This document shows, piece after piece, positions 33,598-44,837 of a DNA stretch of 64,000 nucleotides. Position 1 is the first letter of the stretch, and every line of letters starts with the position of its first letter. The DNA is from Tethya wilhelma (lineage: Eukaryota > Porifera > Demospongiae > Tethyida > Tethyidae). The stretch is taken from assembly GCA_964030475.1 (NCBI GenBank), contig CAXIPT010000007.1, forward strand, positions 2,539,318 to 2,603,317. The letters are read 5' to 3'. The notes under the pieces were generated by a model. That model was not told the origin of the DNA. It saw nothing but the letters and a program-made list of their open reading frames with translations, and ran no database searches. Position numbers and translations under genes: made by a program.

Positions 33598-33733
33598 TAT
33601 TCTGTGCCCAGTAGATTGCCACAGAAATTGTGGGTACATGGCCAGGTGGTGTTAATTCGGGATGCTTATTCAGGACTTCAGTTGCAGAAACCAATTTAGC
33701 ACGTTTGCATGCATGTATATATATTTATATATA

Positions 33734-33892
33734 CCGTAAATCGCGAAATTTTCGTGTTGAATAATTTTCGTAGCATCGCCACGTTACGCAGCCTCACCCA
33801 CTATTTTTTAATTTTTCGTGCGTTTAACTTTTGTAGTTCGCAGCGACTATGAAAAGTTAGCGACTACAGTATGAATTTTTCACGATTTACGG
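33734..33892. mobile_element. Foldback MITE, family C-like (ccgtaaatcgcgaaa)
   Basis: A 159-bp element with ends ccgtaaatcgcgaaa / ttcacgatttacgg and TA on both flanks. It shows the same design as family C but a different end sequence. Confidence 0.65.
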
Positions 33893-34499
33893 TATTGGCA
33901 ACCACTACAGTACTGCCGATGCATGAATACACATGAGATACCACTAACTGTAATAAAAATAAAGTTATGTGCATGCGCAATATGCATGCAGGTGATTCAG
34001 TGTTCAGTGACACGGTAAAGATAACCAGTATAACTAGAACAAAATTAATATTGCCAAATTGGCACCGTTGTCATCCACTGTTAAGACGTGAGTAATTGGT
34101 TTTTGCATGCACAATTTTTTCTTGAAAAATAATTTTTTGTCTACGGAAAGTTTTAAACACAGATATACTATACACGTCAGGTCAAAATTTCTGTATATGC
34201 AGTTGTAGTTGCAAAATGTGGAGTCATGTGCAGTATTGATATATTAAATCCGACATGAAGTGTACCCCTACAAAGCCCAAAGATATACATGTGCATGTAT
34301 GTCTATACATATAGCTACTTTTTTTGGAAAAAAGAAGAGCTACCAAAGAAGGATCTGGTGCCTGATCCTTTGCAAAAAAAAAAAAACTCTATATCTCTAT
34401 TATTTTATGCTTCATTCATGCATTAGACTAGAAAAAAAAACAAAAAAAACAAAGCAAAAGCTGTTCATTCTGTATGGTATAGCATTATTATCAACAAAC

Positions 34500-35933
34500 C
34501 TGTATTTAGTAACCTCTTCAAATGCCTTATCAAATGCATTGGTAAAGAGAGTGACATAGTCTCCCATCACAAATCCTGCCGTCTGCTTGGCCACCTGGAC
34601 CAAGTCAATCTCTGGCGCCAGACAATACTCCACTGCCAACCCTGACAACATGGCCTGGCGTTGAGCCTCAGAGGGAGCACTCACTTCGAGCTGGTGTAAG
34701 AAACATGCTTGGATCCTTGCCGGGACAGCACCAAGGTCAGAGGTCACACCCACCACCAGGACAGGAAATTGGGAGGTACGGTTAAACTTGTTCATTTCGT
34801 TCATGTAGTGCTCAAACACAGCCATGTAGCGGGGCTCTGTGTGGGAAAGAACAAAAGTAACATTGATTGTGGTAAATTTGTAAAAATTTTTATACATTTC
34901 TGAATTGACCTTCTTTGATGGGTGATTTCTTCCCCAACATGTGAACTTGTCTGAGAATAATGATCACAGGAGAATTGATGCTGGCTGAAATGACATAAGG
35001 TGTGTGTGTGTGTGTGTGTGTGTGTGTATTTGTGTACATGTAGCAGTTGATCACGGTGTATGCCAAAATGTCATATACGTGNNNNNNNNNNNNNNNNNNN
35101 NNNNNNNNNNNNNNNNNNNNNNNNNNNNNNNNNNNNNNNNNNNNNNNNNNNNNNNNNNNNNNNNNNNNNNNNNNNNNNNNNNNNNNNNNNNNNNNNNNNN
35201 NNNNNNNNNNNNNNNNNNNNNNNNNNNNNNNNNNNNNNNNNNNNNNNNNNNNNNNNNNNNNNNNNNNNNNNNNNNNNNNNNNNNNNNNNNNNNNNNNNNN
35301 NNNNNNNNNNNNNNNNNNNNNNNNNNTGTGTGTGTGTGTGTGTGTGTGAGTGTGTGAAGCATCCTTACCATACACAGCATGGAAAGCTATTATGAGCCAA
35401 TTAAAGCTAACCTGTACCCAAGCTCTCCCCATTGACCTTTCAGTGTGTAAGGTCAAAGGAGGGAGCCTGCATATGAGGCTAAATTAAAGCCATATTACAG
35501 TGTACACTAGCTCACCGCTGTCAAGATCAACAGTCATCCTCTTCTCAGTGAAACCCATCACATCACTACAAAACTCAAAACAATTCACCTGCAGGTATGT
35601 ATGCATGTGAGTATAGAACTTTAGTCTATAGAGCTACACTACATATGACTGACACAGAGATGTAGAAAAAATAACAAATTTTAAACTGAAAATGGGTCCA
35701 GCTCAATAGACTAATAGAAAAGCTTAGGCAGACACATGTACATCTACAAGTAAATGAAGCCTGTTGAGACTGTGAAGAATTTAGGGGTCCAATTGCTGAA
35801 CAGCAACTTTTTTGCTCACCTCTGTAACATGCATACGGCATCTCTTTGCTACTGCTCTGACTATAGTCCTCTTGCCCACACCAGGAGGTCCGTGGACAAG
35901 GACAGAGGGACTTCTACGAGGCTGAGTAGAGCT

Positions 35934-35973
<40 letters not shown>

Positions 35974-38732
35974 TGGGTGTGGGTGTGGGTGTGGGTGTGG
36001 GTGTGTGAGTGTGTGGGTGTGTGGGTGTATGTGTGTGCGCGTACAAGCACAGGGTAAGCAGACAAAATATGGAATTACAAAGCCTTCTCTAACCAACTAG
36101 GAAAAGTGACTACCATGTATAACACAAAAATTTTGCAGATTTTAATATTGGCAGAATGGCGGTTTTGGTAAGGATTGCTGCCAAACAGTTACCACCAAAA
36201 TGCACCCAATATTATTTCTTGCCAATTTTGGTTCTATCTGATGTCTGAAAGGTTAATGCAAGCATACCTTTTCCCTCTCAGTACTGGTACAAACAGTGAG
36301 AAGAGTGTATTACAGTAATCTTCCAGACCAGGAGGTTGGATGTCTTGAAAGTAAGGTATAGACTCCCAGCGATGAATTGATGGTGGAACAATATCGGGCA
36401 AGAAACTCTTTGCCTTTGGCTGCAACAAAAGAAATAGAGACTTGTAATGAACACTTTAGGCACAAGGAATTCAGAGGAAGATTGAGTATTTTTATGTGTG
36501 TATTGGTGTTTCTATATAAACAAGTCATAGTACCTTGACTGATAATTCCCATTGTCTGGAGTTCTCGATAACAGCAACTTTTACATCTGGCTCAAAGGAG
36601 TGAACCTTATAGTAGGTTGGGTTACCTACAAGTATGAAGATGATAAGTACCTTATTGACAATGTACACGTCTTCCCCCCCCCCCTTCCCTCTCTCTCTTG
36701 CACGCATACACACACACACGCACACGCGCACACACACACACCTTCATTCAACTTTACACTGAATACACCTCTCTTGTGAACATACCTGAAGAAAACATGT
36801 CATGCATATACGTATGTCTGCACACAGTACATCAAATTCACCTATCACACTTACATTGTTCTGTTTGAGAAGAAGCTCCTTAGAGGCTTGGTTGATGATT
36901 GATTGGAAACAGCCTTCTCCCCAGCTTCCATCTGAGTCCCAGGATGATACACCTCACATAGGAACAGCTTCACTAATGGAGGAATATCTACAGAACCAAA
37001 AGGTCAAACAGAGGTCATCGTGAATGCAGTAACACAGAGTATCAAAGATTTAAACTTTACCTTCCTTAACTCGCTATGAGATTGAACCATTAGCCAAAGA
37101 GCAAACCAGTCAATATCATGAAAGACAAGAGAAGGAATAAACACTCTAAAAGTTATACTAACTGACACAAAGGATTGTCTCATCTTACCTCAATTTTTAG
37201 AAAGAATCTCCTGGATGGTGAAAGTGTTTCAGGATAGAGGTAGAACAGCAGCTCAGGGTGTACATAAGCTCGCGTGAGATCTTCAGATGAGCAATCCTTG
37301 CCCAATGAAGGCAGCGGTGCATACTTCTCCAACTGAAATTCATCTTCGTAGAGAAACACCATGGCTAAGTGCTTTGGGTCCTTATCGGCGACATCTGTGC
37401 GTTTCTCCATGACATCCAGATTTACGAGCGGAACAACAAGATCTTTGAGCAATGTCCTTCTCTTTCGAGGTGATCCAAAGCCCTCAACATTTGTAGATGA
37501 CACCCACACTTGTTGACACCCGTATATACTGTGAGTGGCAGCACTCTCTTTGGGCAGAACAACACAGTGGCTTTGCAGCTTAAATTCGCCAAGAGGAACA
37601 GCTTCAATGATGTACTCATTGCCCCTACTACTTAGCTGCTTGATTGTTTCTTCAACAGGTGGCTCATCTTCATTTTTGAAATCTGAAGCGGACGCATTTG
37701 ACGCCGATCTTCCACGAAACATCAACATTGAATCGTCACCACGGTAACTCTCCCCGCTTGTTTCAAACACTCTCTCTTCGCCCAGTTCATCAAACTGCTC
37801 CTCCACCTCTTCCTCTCCTTCCTCTTTGATCGGAGGCAAGAAGGCGATGGTGGTCTCTGCCGTGATCCTTCCCTGGAGGACAGGACAACACTCGAGGATC
37901 TTAAAGTTCACCTCTCGTTTGCAGTAGGCACCATCGGTAGGTGAGAGTGGGGCGGACTCTTCCTCACTTCCTATTTTCGGTGCCGACATAAAATGGGGCA
38001 GTGAAGCAACTAGAGTACGAGTGAGAGTCACTTTGATGGCAAAGTTGAAATCTTGTTGAACGGTGACACACTCGTTGCGACACTTTTCGTAGATCTGACT
38101 GACGATGTTTTGGGGACAGCACTCCATGAGGATTTCAGTAGCCCTGTACCCCTCTGCAGCTGTGAGCATCACCCTCTCCAAGGGCAAGGGGGCGATGTGA
38201 CGGTACCAGATCACCTCCTTCTTGTTGAAGCCGTAGCTCTCCAAGAAGATCTGCGAAGCAAAGAGCACGTCAGGACTGAGACGCTCCGGTAAGCCGGCCA
38301 TGACCTCCACCTTGAGATCACTCTCTTCACCATGATCGGGGACTTGTTGGGTATCGGAGACAGCCACTATCGCTACTGCAGGGAATCTACACTTGGACTG
38401 GTCTGCTGCGTTCAGCTCACACCCGATGTCTGGAGTGGGGCTGCTGTACTCGTTGTGGAACTGGTATGTACCCAGGATGTGTTGCTTGCAGATACTGATA
38501 GCGTAGGAGTCCTGGTTTGAGGAAATATCCACAGTATCTAGCTTGATCACTTTCTTGAGCAGTTTCATGGGACTGTTTGAGAGTTCGTCATTGTTAGCGG
38601 CAATTAGTACACCTTGATGCCATATTCCAGGCCTGTAGTCCGACTGTACCGGGTCCAGGTCAATCTTGAATGGAGCCGTGTCTTCTTCACTTTTCTGAAA
38701 CTTGCTAGTAGGTGGACTTCCTTGATTGGGAG
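34500..38732 (-). CDS. PEX6: PEX6, N-terminal region and first AAA domain
   Basis: Ten exons, read leftwards: 38732-37189, 37073-37061 (13 bp), 36987-36855, 36785-36742, 36625-36534, 36419-36268, 35931-35820, 35588-35516, 34984-34910 and 34836-34500. All phases agree. PEX6 is the AAA ATPase that with PEX1 pulls the PEX5 import receptor out of the peroxisomal membrane. The D1 domain shows SVLVHGPPGVGKRT (Walker A with Arg where Ser/Thr is usual) and a Walker B-like IIILRQV without the acidic pair; PEX6 D1 is known to be degenerate. It then has FPVLVVGVTS and a family-typical AGFVMGD stretch. The D2 ATPase is absent from the window; the next exon in phase is 11830-11959. An N run (35082-35326) lies inside one intron. 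Confidence 0.82.
34999..35032. repeat. (GT)n microsatellite beside an N gap
   Basis: GT runs lie to the left (about 34999-35029) and right (35327-35348) of the 245-base N run, so the gap is probably a long GT tract inside a PEX6 intron. Confidence 0.8.
35935..36030. repeat. GT and GGGTGT minisatellite
   Basis: A (GT)n run passes into about six 'gtgggt' units, directly upstream (minus strand) of the exon carrying Walker A. It places a CA-rich tract at that exon's acceptor. Confidence 0.85.
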
Positions 38733-38760
38733 CTACAGATGTATGTGTGTACGTTATTAA

Positions 38761-39160
38761 TAGCCTCGTTCCCAGGCTCTCACCTTTGACCTTACACTCA
38801 CGGTAAGGAAGGAGAGAGCCTGGTCGGAAATATCACGTGAATGATGTGGGGATAGACACTAGGGTAGACACGTCCTTTGACCTCTGCAAGCTGCAGCGAT
38901 TCTGAACTAGCGCTACTACAGTTTATAGATTGATTTAAGCTGTCCAAACCATGAAAATAAGCAAGGTAAGTACAGTAAAATTACTTACTTTCGAGCTGTT
39001 TGTGCTAGGCGCTCGTAATATGGCACGATCGCGGCAGAGGTCAAAGGTCATGTCTACCTCCGTGTGATCAATGACGAAATTCACGTGATATTTCCGACCA
39101 GGCTCTCTCCTTCCTTACCGTGAGTGTAAGGTCAAAGGTGAGAGCCTGGGAACGAGGCTA
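38761..39160. mobile_element. hAT-like foldback MITE (family D) in a PEX6 intron
   Basis: A 400-bp element with inverted arms of about 80 bp starting tagcctcgttcccaggctct. Perfect 8-bp target duplications gttattaa lie at 38753-38760 and 39161-39168. It lies in the intron joining the death-domain exons to the PEX6 exon, with its edge 28 bp from the splice acceptor. Confidence 0.85.
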
Positions 39161-39666
39161 GTTATTAATGTACAACAATCAAAACAAAGCGTATGTTAAA
39201 ATTGAAAGTACTGTAGTTTGCTATACTTTTGCATTGATAATGTTCTCATGTTTAATTTCGTACTTACGGTAGCAACGAATTATGGGTTGTCAAAATTTTG
39301 AGTGTTTAATTTTACACATGGTGAAGCATACGAAAATTTCACAATGCAAACATTAGTCAAATTATGACATATTATAGTGGTAGCTAGTAGTACTGTAGCT
39401 GAAGTCCATCTGGTTTGAAAATGCTGGTAGAAAAAATTGAATAACTTTTCTAAATATCCAACTGATTTCAAAATTTCAAGCACCATTAATTGGAAAGCAC
39501 TCGTTCTCCCTGTTCTTTTGGTTGCTTTTCCAGCTTCTTACACCTTACCAGTCAAAAGTTAGCTATTTTGCCCCATATAAAAAGTATTGTATGAATCTCA
39601 TTATTTCACTTCCGGCGGAATTCTCAAACCAGATGGACTTTAGTGCATGCACTTTACATTACTTAC

Positions 39667-40160
39667 CACCTTCTCCAAGTACCCCACACACTGCCTGTGC
39701 CCCCTCTCTGTTACCAGCTCTCAGAAAGGCTGTTATCAGAGCTCTATAGGTAGCTTTAGGACCCAACTTCTCCTTCCATCTCTGTAAGGCAGCTCTCCTA
39801 TTGAAAGAAAGAGAACAATTCAGCTAGCTAGCTGCAAATTACTACAAAAAGTGTATATAGGGCCGACTGAACAGTGTGGTGACCATCACATACAATTTTC
39901 TGAGCTATTTTGTGGGCATGGTATAATTATATATCTACTAACGTTTGCATACGCAGATTGCTAGGTTGGTTCATTTTAATTTCTTCTGCTTCCACCATTG
40001 TAAGTTGAAGTGCTCTAGCCATTGACTCCCAGCTGTCTATTGCGTCGGCAATGGCACCAAGGTCCCTCTGGCTGCCTCCACGATCAAATTCCAACACTCT
40101 GTCAAGTTTGTATCTACTGCTTGGAGGAATTGAGTCGATATAGGCTTCGAACTCAGCCAT
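39667..40160 (-). CDS. Death-domain exons, spliced in frame to PEX6
   Basis: Two exons, 40160-39943 and 39797-39667, encode 116 residues beginning MAEFEAYIDSIPPSSRYKLD. They contain a death domain: six-helix pattern with DSWESMARALQL, then LQRWKEKLGPKATYRALITA and FLRAGNREGAQAV. The second exon ends in phase 1 with donor GTAAGT. The first exon to the left with an acceptor in the right phase is the large PEX6 exon (starting CT after ctgtag at 38732), giving an unbroken frame. No stop codon or alternative terminal exon is seen between. Death domains mediate homotypic assembly in immune and apoptotic signalling. A separate short gene with an unrecognised last exon remains possible. Confidence 0.72.
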
Positions 40161-40214
40161 ATTGAAAAATAAACTTAATTTATTCCAAATAATGCGCACC
40201 TCGAAAATTTGATT
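40161..40214. promoter_or_regulatory. 54-bp divergent promoter interval
   Basis: The start codons of the death-domain/PEX6 gene (40160, minus) and the macrodomain gene (40215, plus) are only 54 bp apart, with no TATA box. Both promoters and 5' leaders must be very short, or overlap the partner's coding sequence. Confidence 0.55.
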
Positions 40215-43200
40215 ATGGCTGATCGCAGCGAGACTCAGAGTAGCAGTGCTCTTACACATAATGGAGCTGTCATTCCTGCTTGGACAGAGACAGCGAAGGA
40301 GTATCTTGTAATGGAACACTTTCCTCAGCTCAAAAAGAGGCTAGAGAATGGTTTGGATTGTCTGGAAGGAGAAGAAAGGGCTGAATTGAGCAGACTCATT
40401 CAGGAGAGGAGAGCAGAGCTGAAGACATCCACCCAAGCTTCTCTTCATCGTAAAGTGTCTCTGCTCGCTGGAGGAAATTTAGCACACGTAGCAACTGATG
40501 TTGTTGTCAATGCTTCAAATCATTGGCTTGGTACTGGCAAAGGTTAGCCCTGACATGTGTAATTTCTGTGATCCCCATGGTACCATACTACATACTCTGT
40601 CCTAGATATTTAACACTACTGTAGGTCATGCATCTATAATATTATTATTTCAACCGGCAAGTACATAAATTTTCCAATGTTAAATGTATTATGTGATGTC
40701 CCTGTTGTGTGCCAGTTCATTGTCCAACGTTTGAGCTCGGCAGGTGTCGTTATATGGTCCTGGCTGGTCCAAACAAACACTTCATGTATTGACTTCTACA
40801 TTTGTTGTTCATGCCCACATAAAATTAATACAGGAGTGAATGGTGCTCTCCACTCTGCTGCTGGTCCTTGCCTATTGGAGGAGTGTCTTTCTCTAGGAGG
40901 CTGTGCTGTGGGTGAAGCTAAACTCTCTTCAGGCTACAACCTTCCTGCAAGATTTGTCCTTCACACAGTTGGACCAGAGGGCAAAGACGCAAACAGGAAG
41001 ACTCTTCTTAGGTGTGTAGGTGTGTTCACATGTTCTTTACCTGCAAATAACCTAGCTCGTTAGGGAAGACTGGTATTTTTATTAATGTAGTAAATTGTAG
41101 TAGAGCTAATAGGGTTTAATCAATTACTGTACTGAAGTAATTTGTAGCTGCCCGTTTCTCCATTCCATTCCCAATTACCATATAGTGGGAAAGTTTCGAG
41201 GTGTCAAACTTTTGCGGATGTCTTTAGTGAAACATTTTTGCATTTAAACTTTCACAGATGAGCTGTGTGAGCCGATACGTATATATATATATATTACAGA
41301 GAGTTTCGCGGATAAAAGCTTTCACAGATGGATTGTGATCCGCAAAAACCACGAAAGTTAAACCCCTCAAAACTTTCCCACTATACGGTAATTGTTGTCA
41401 TACCTAATGATATTATATTGGCTATTTATTACATGAGCTCATGGGTCGGGAAATGATTGTAGGTAACAGTGTTTCCCCCAAAGAGACGTAGGGGGGTGCT
41501 CCTCCTCCTTTCAACTACCTCCCTCCCCCCCCATATACACACACATATACATGCATATAAAACTACTGATTTTCAGAAAATTTTAAGCAACTCCCCCCAC
41601 TTTTCCCCTTTTCATTTTTGTCCTGGAGAAAACACTGAGGTAGTTTGCACTGAGCATGAGCAAACAGCTACAGTAAAATGGGATAATTTTACATGCAGAG
41701 CATGCAATTTGGAANCACCTGATTAAGTATGCAAAACTAGAATATCTCTACAGCTAATTACCCCACCCCAGGGTGCCACCCACCAATACATTGCCAAACA
41801 TTAGGTCATCTCACAAAAAAATTTTGGGGGGCGTGGCTAATTATTTATCGTACCGCTTTTTAAAAATGCATTAATTTGGACCAGCCCCGCCCCTCTAAAT
41901 CACGTGATGCTAAAAGTTGGGGCATGCAAAGAAACTGCAATGGAAAATATTCATACCAAGTTTGAAAGCTTAGAATTCAACCAGTAAAAAAATATCCTTA
42001 ATCAAACTTTTACATAGCCAAAATGGCTACTACGTGCCTTAACTGACCTGAGTATGATTAATGTATGTTAAGTTAATGTTGTTCATATCTGTTCAGTGTT
42101 CCCATTAGGAGGAGGGCCTGGGAATGACAATCTTGAAACAAATTTTTCATATAGTGAGAAATTCTATGAAGGCTATTCATGTCAACTATATACATGTCAG
42201 CCTATAGTCTATCTCACAGGCACCCGAGTCACAGTGATTATGACACAAAATGTAATTATAGTTATCAAAATTCCTATACAGTGATGAATAGAATAAGTAT
42301 ACTGACACACAAAAGTACCATGCACGGTCACAGTGCATGGAACTTGAAGTGTCCCCCAAAACTACACACAGTCTTAATTTGTTTTTTTAATGCAAGCACT
42401 AAAATTTAACAGTGTAGTTGCTATAGTAACATACACAGGAATATTACTACACCTAATTCACAGATATCATTATGGTTAATTGTATATGACTAAAAATAAT
42501 CAGTGCATGCAGGCTCGTAGCCCAGATTTTTGAAAGGGGGGTGTATGCATATATTCATTGCCAAAAGTTTCACATAAAAAAAGTAGGGGATCTACCTAAG
42601 GACATGCATGCTCCCCCAGAAAATTTTGGAAATTTAGGCATAATCATAAAGCATCAAACTATAGTTTCAAATCATGCATGAAAGATGTTCCAAAATGCAC
42701 TAGAACTCACCAAATTTAAATTAGCCTAAGACTTGGTTCTTCTTTTTGTTTCAAAAGGGGGGTACACTTGGACCCCTTTGCACTCCTCCTCCCTACGCAG
42801 GCCTAGCTGATGTACACATGTCAAGGACCAATGCAAGATGACAATTAATGCTTCGGTATAGTCTACTGGCTGTGTTTCAGTGATAGAAAAATGATCTGTT
42901 TTGAGATACGTTGCAAATTAATTAAAGGTCATTCAAGGAATTGTCATAGAACCCCAATCCTGTACCTTAAAATATAATTAAGATAGCCTATGAATTACTG
43001 TAACCATCATAACAATGTCATTTCATAGTATTCTGAGAAGAGGACTAATAATTATTTTTTGTTTATTTTTCTATGTATCAATAGGGGAACAAATTGGTCA
43101 TAATTATTGTAACCAGTTAATAGTAAAAGTTTAAATTTTACGATATGGTTCACTAGGACTGGTGTATGTATTATGATAAACCATGAACTGTTCCTGCACA

Positions 43201-44837
43201 CTATCATGTCACACATTAGGGGGAGAGACAAATACTATGATGATTCCTATCCTTACATGAGAAGAGTGTTTTGTTTGTTTTTCTATTTAGAGAGGAACAA
43301 ATTGTTCATAATTGTTTAAATTGTACAATATAGTTTCGCTAGGACTGATGTACCCATATTAACTATGAAGTGATAAACCATGAGCTAGCTGTTTCCATAC
43401 ATTTCACACATTAGGGGGAGAGCCTAGGTGGAATGATAANAACAAACACTTCATGTATTGACTTCTACATTTGTTGTTCATGCCCACATAAAATTAATAC
43501 AGGAGTGAATGGTGCTCTCCACTCTGCTGCTGGTCCTTGCCTATTGGAGGAGTGTCTTTCTCTAGGAGGCTGTGCTGTGGGTGAAGCTAAACTCTCTTCA
43601 GGCTACAACCTTCCTGCAAGATTTGTCCTTCACACAGTTGGACCAGAGGGCAAAGACGCAAACAGGAAGACTCTTCTTAGGTGTGTAGGTGTGTTCACAT
43701 GTTCTTTACCTGCAAATAACCTAGCTCGTTAGGGAAGACTGGTATTTTTATTAATGTAGTAAATTGTAGTAGAGCTAATAGGGTTTAATCAATTACTGTA
43801 CTGAAGTAATTTGTAGCTGCCCGTTTCTCCATTCCATTCCCAATTACCATATAGTGGGAAAGTTTCGAGGTGTCAAACTTTTGCGGATGTCTTTAGTGAA
43901 ACATTTTTGCATTTAAACTTTCACAGATGAGCTGTGTGAGCCGATACGTATATATATATATATTACAGAGAGTTTCGCGGATAAAAGCTTTCACAGATGG
44001 ATTGTGATCCGCAAAAACCACGAAAGTTAAACCCCTCAAAACTTTCCCACTATACGGTAATTGTTGTCATACCTAATGATATTATATTGGCTATTTATTA
44101 CATGAGCTCATGGGTCGGGAAATGATTGTAGGTAACAGTGTTTCCCCCAAAGAGACGTAGGGGGGTGCTCCTCCTCCTTTCAACTACCTCCCTCCCCCCC
44201 CATATACACACACATATACATGCATATAAAACTACTGATTTTCAGAAAATTTTAAGCAACTCCCCCCACTTTTCCCCTTTTCATTTTTGTCCTGGAGAAA
44301 ACACTGAGGTAGTTTGCACTGAGCATGAGCAAACAGCTACAGTAAAATGGGATAATTTTACATGCAGAGCATGCAATTTGGAATAATTGACAGAAAGTTT
44401 TGCTAGTGTCTAGAAACTTGTACATCAATATCTCAGTATAATTATGTTATGTGTAGTGCATAGTGTATGTGTTGTGTTGTGGGTGGAAGTGGGGTGCTTG
44501 TGTGACCTGTAGATTAGTTGTGTACTGTGTGTGTACGACTGTATAATATTGTACAACTACACCGACCCATTTCTACATGTACAGATCGTGCTATGAATCC
44601 TGCTTGTCTTTGTGTCTGAAGCATAACATTCGTACCATCGCATTTCCCTGCATTTCTACCGGAGCCTATCGCTATCCCAGTGTAGAAGCTGCCGACATAG
44701 CACTCAGTACTGTTCTCAAGTGGTTGAACACTGATGATAATGAGGACAAGATAGATAGAATAGTGTTTGTGACAAGAACAGCACGAGATGAGGAGGCGTA
44801 TGGCTCCCTAATGCTCGTTTATTTTCCTGTGTCTTAG
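40215..44837 (+). CDS. MACROD: MACROD-type macrodomain protein
   Basis: Three exons, 40215-40542, 40834-41011 and 44585-44837, give 252 residues in one frame. An N-terminal helical part (KEYLVMEHFPQLKKRL) is followed by a macrodomain: LLAGGNLAHVATDVVVNASN, GVNGALHSAAGP, FVLHTVGPEG, FPCISTGAYRYP, and the end VYFPVS. MACROD1/2-type enzymes remove mono-ADP-ribose from proteins and O-acetyl-ADP-ribose. In those enzymes the loop reads GVDGxxH, with Asp and His important for catalysis; here Asp is Asn112 while His116 is kept. Exon 2 exists twice (second copy 43503-43680) because 943 bp are repeated between contig joins; only one copy should be used. Confidence 0.82.
40772..41714. repeat. 943-bp exact-looking duplicate (first copy)
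   Basis: It matches 43441-44383 without differences I could find, including intron and MITE sequence. The first copy ends at the N at 41715 and the second begins right after the N at 43440. It looks like an unmerged contig overlap. Confidence 0.85.
41178..41388. mobile_element. Foldback MITE, family C variant
   Basis: Ends ccatatagtgggaaagtttc...aactttcccactatacgg between TA dinucleotides, within intron 2 of the macrodomain gene. Its duplicate is at 43847-44057. A partial relative without ends is at 57420-57530 (tccgtgaaagtttttatccg, ccgcgaaagttaa). Confidence 0.65.
41716..43439. other. Contig between two single-N joins, no gene seen
   Basis: A non-coding stretch with a diverged direct repeat of about 190 bp (43060-43215 and 43265-43430, sharing 'ttagggggagag' and 'taaaccatga'). 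Its placement inside the macrodomain intron is doubtful, because the sequences on both sides repeat each other. Confidence 0.6.
43503..43680 (+). CDS. MACROD: Duplicate of macrodomain exon 2
   Basis: The second copy of the exon encoding GVNGALHSAAGP to NRKTLLR, with the same splice borders. Including both copies would double this part of the fold, so it is most likely an assembly duplicate. Confidence 0.7.

Noticed and set aside
34260..34559. Plus-strand Lys-rich ORF
   Set aside because: Driven by A-runs and overlaps the PEX6 exon at 34500-34836 in antisense.
35781..36096. Thr-His and Pro-Thr-His repeat ORFs
   Set aside because: Translation of GT/GGGTGT repeats; only the part 35820-35931 is coding (PEX6 Walker A exon), in one frame.
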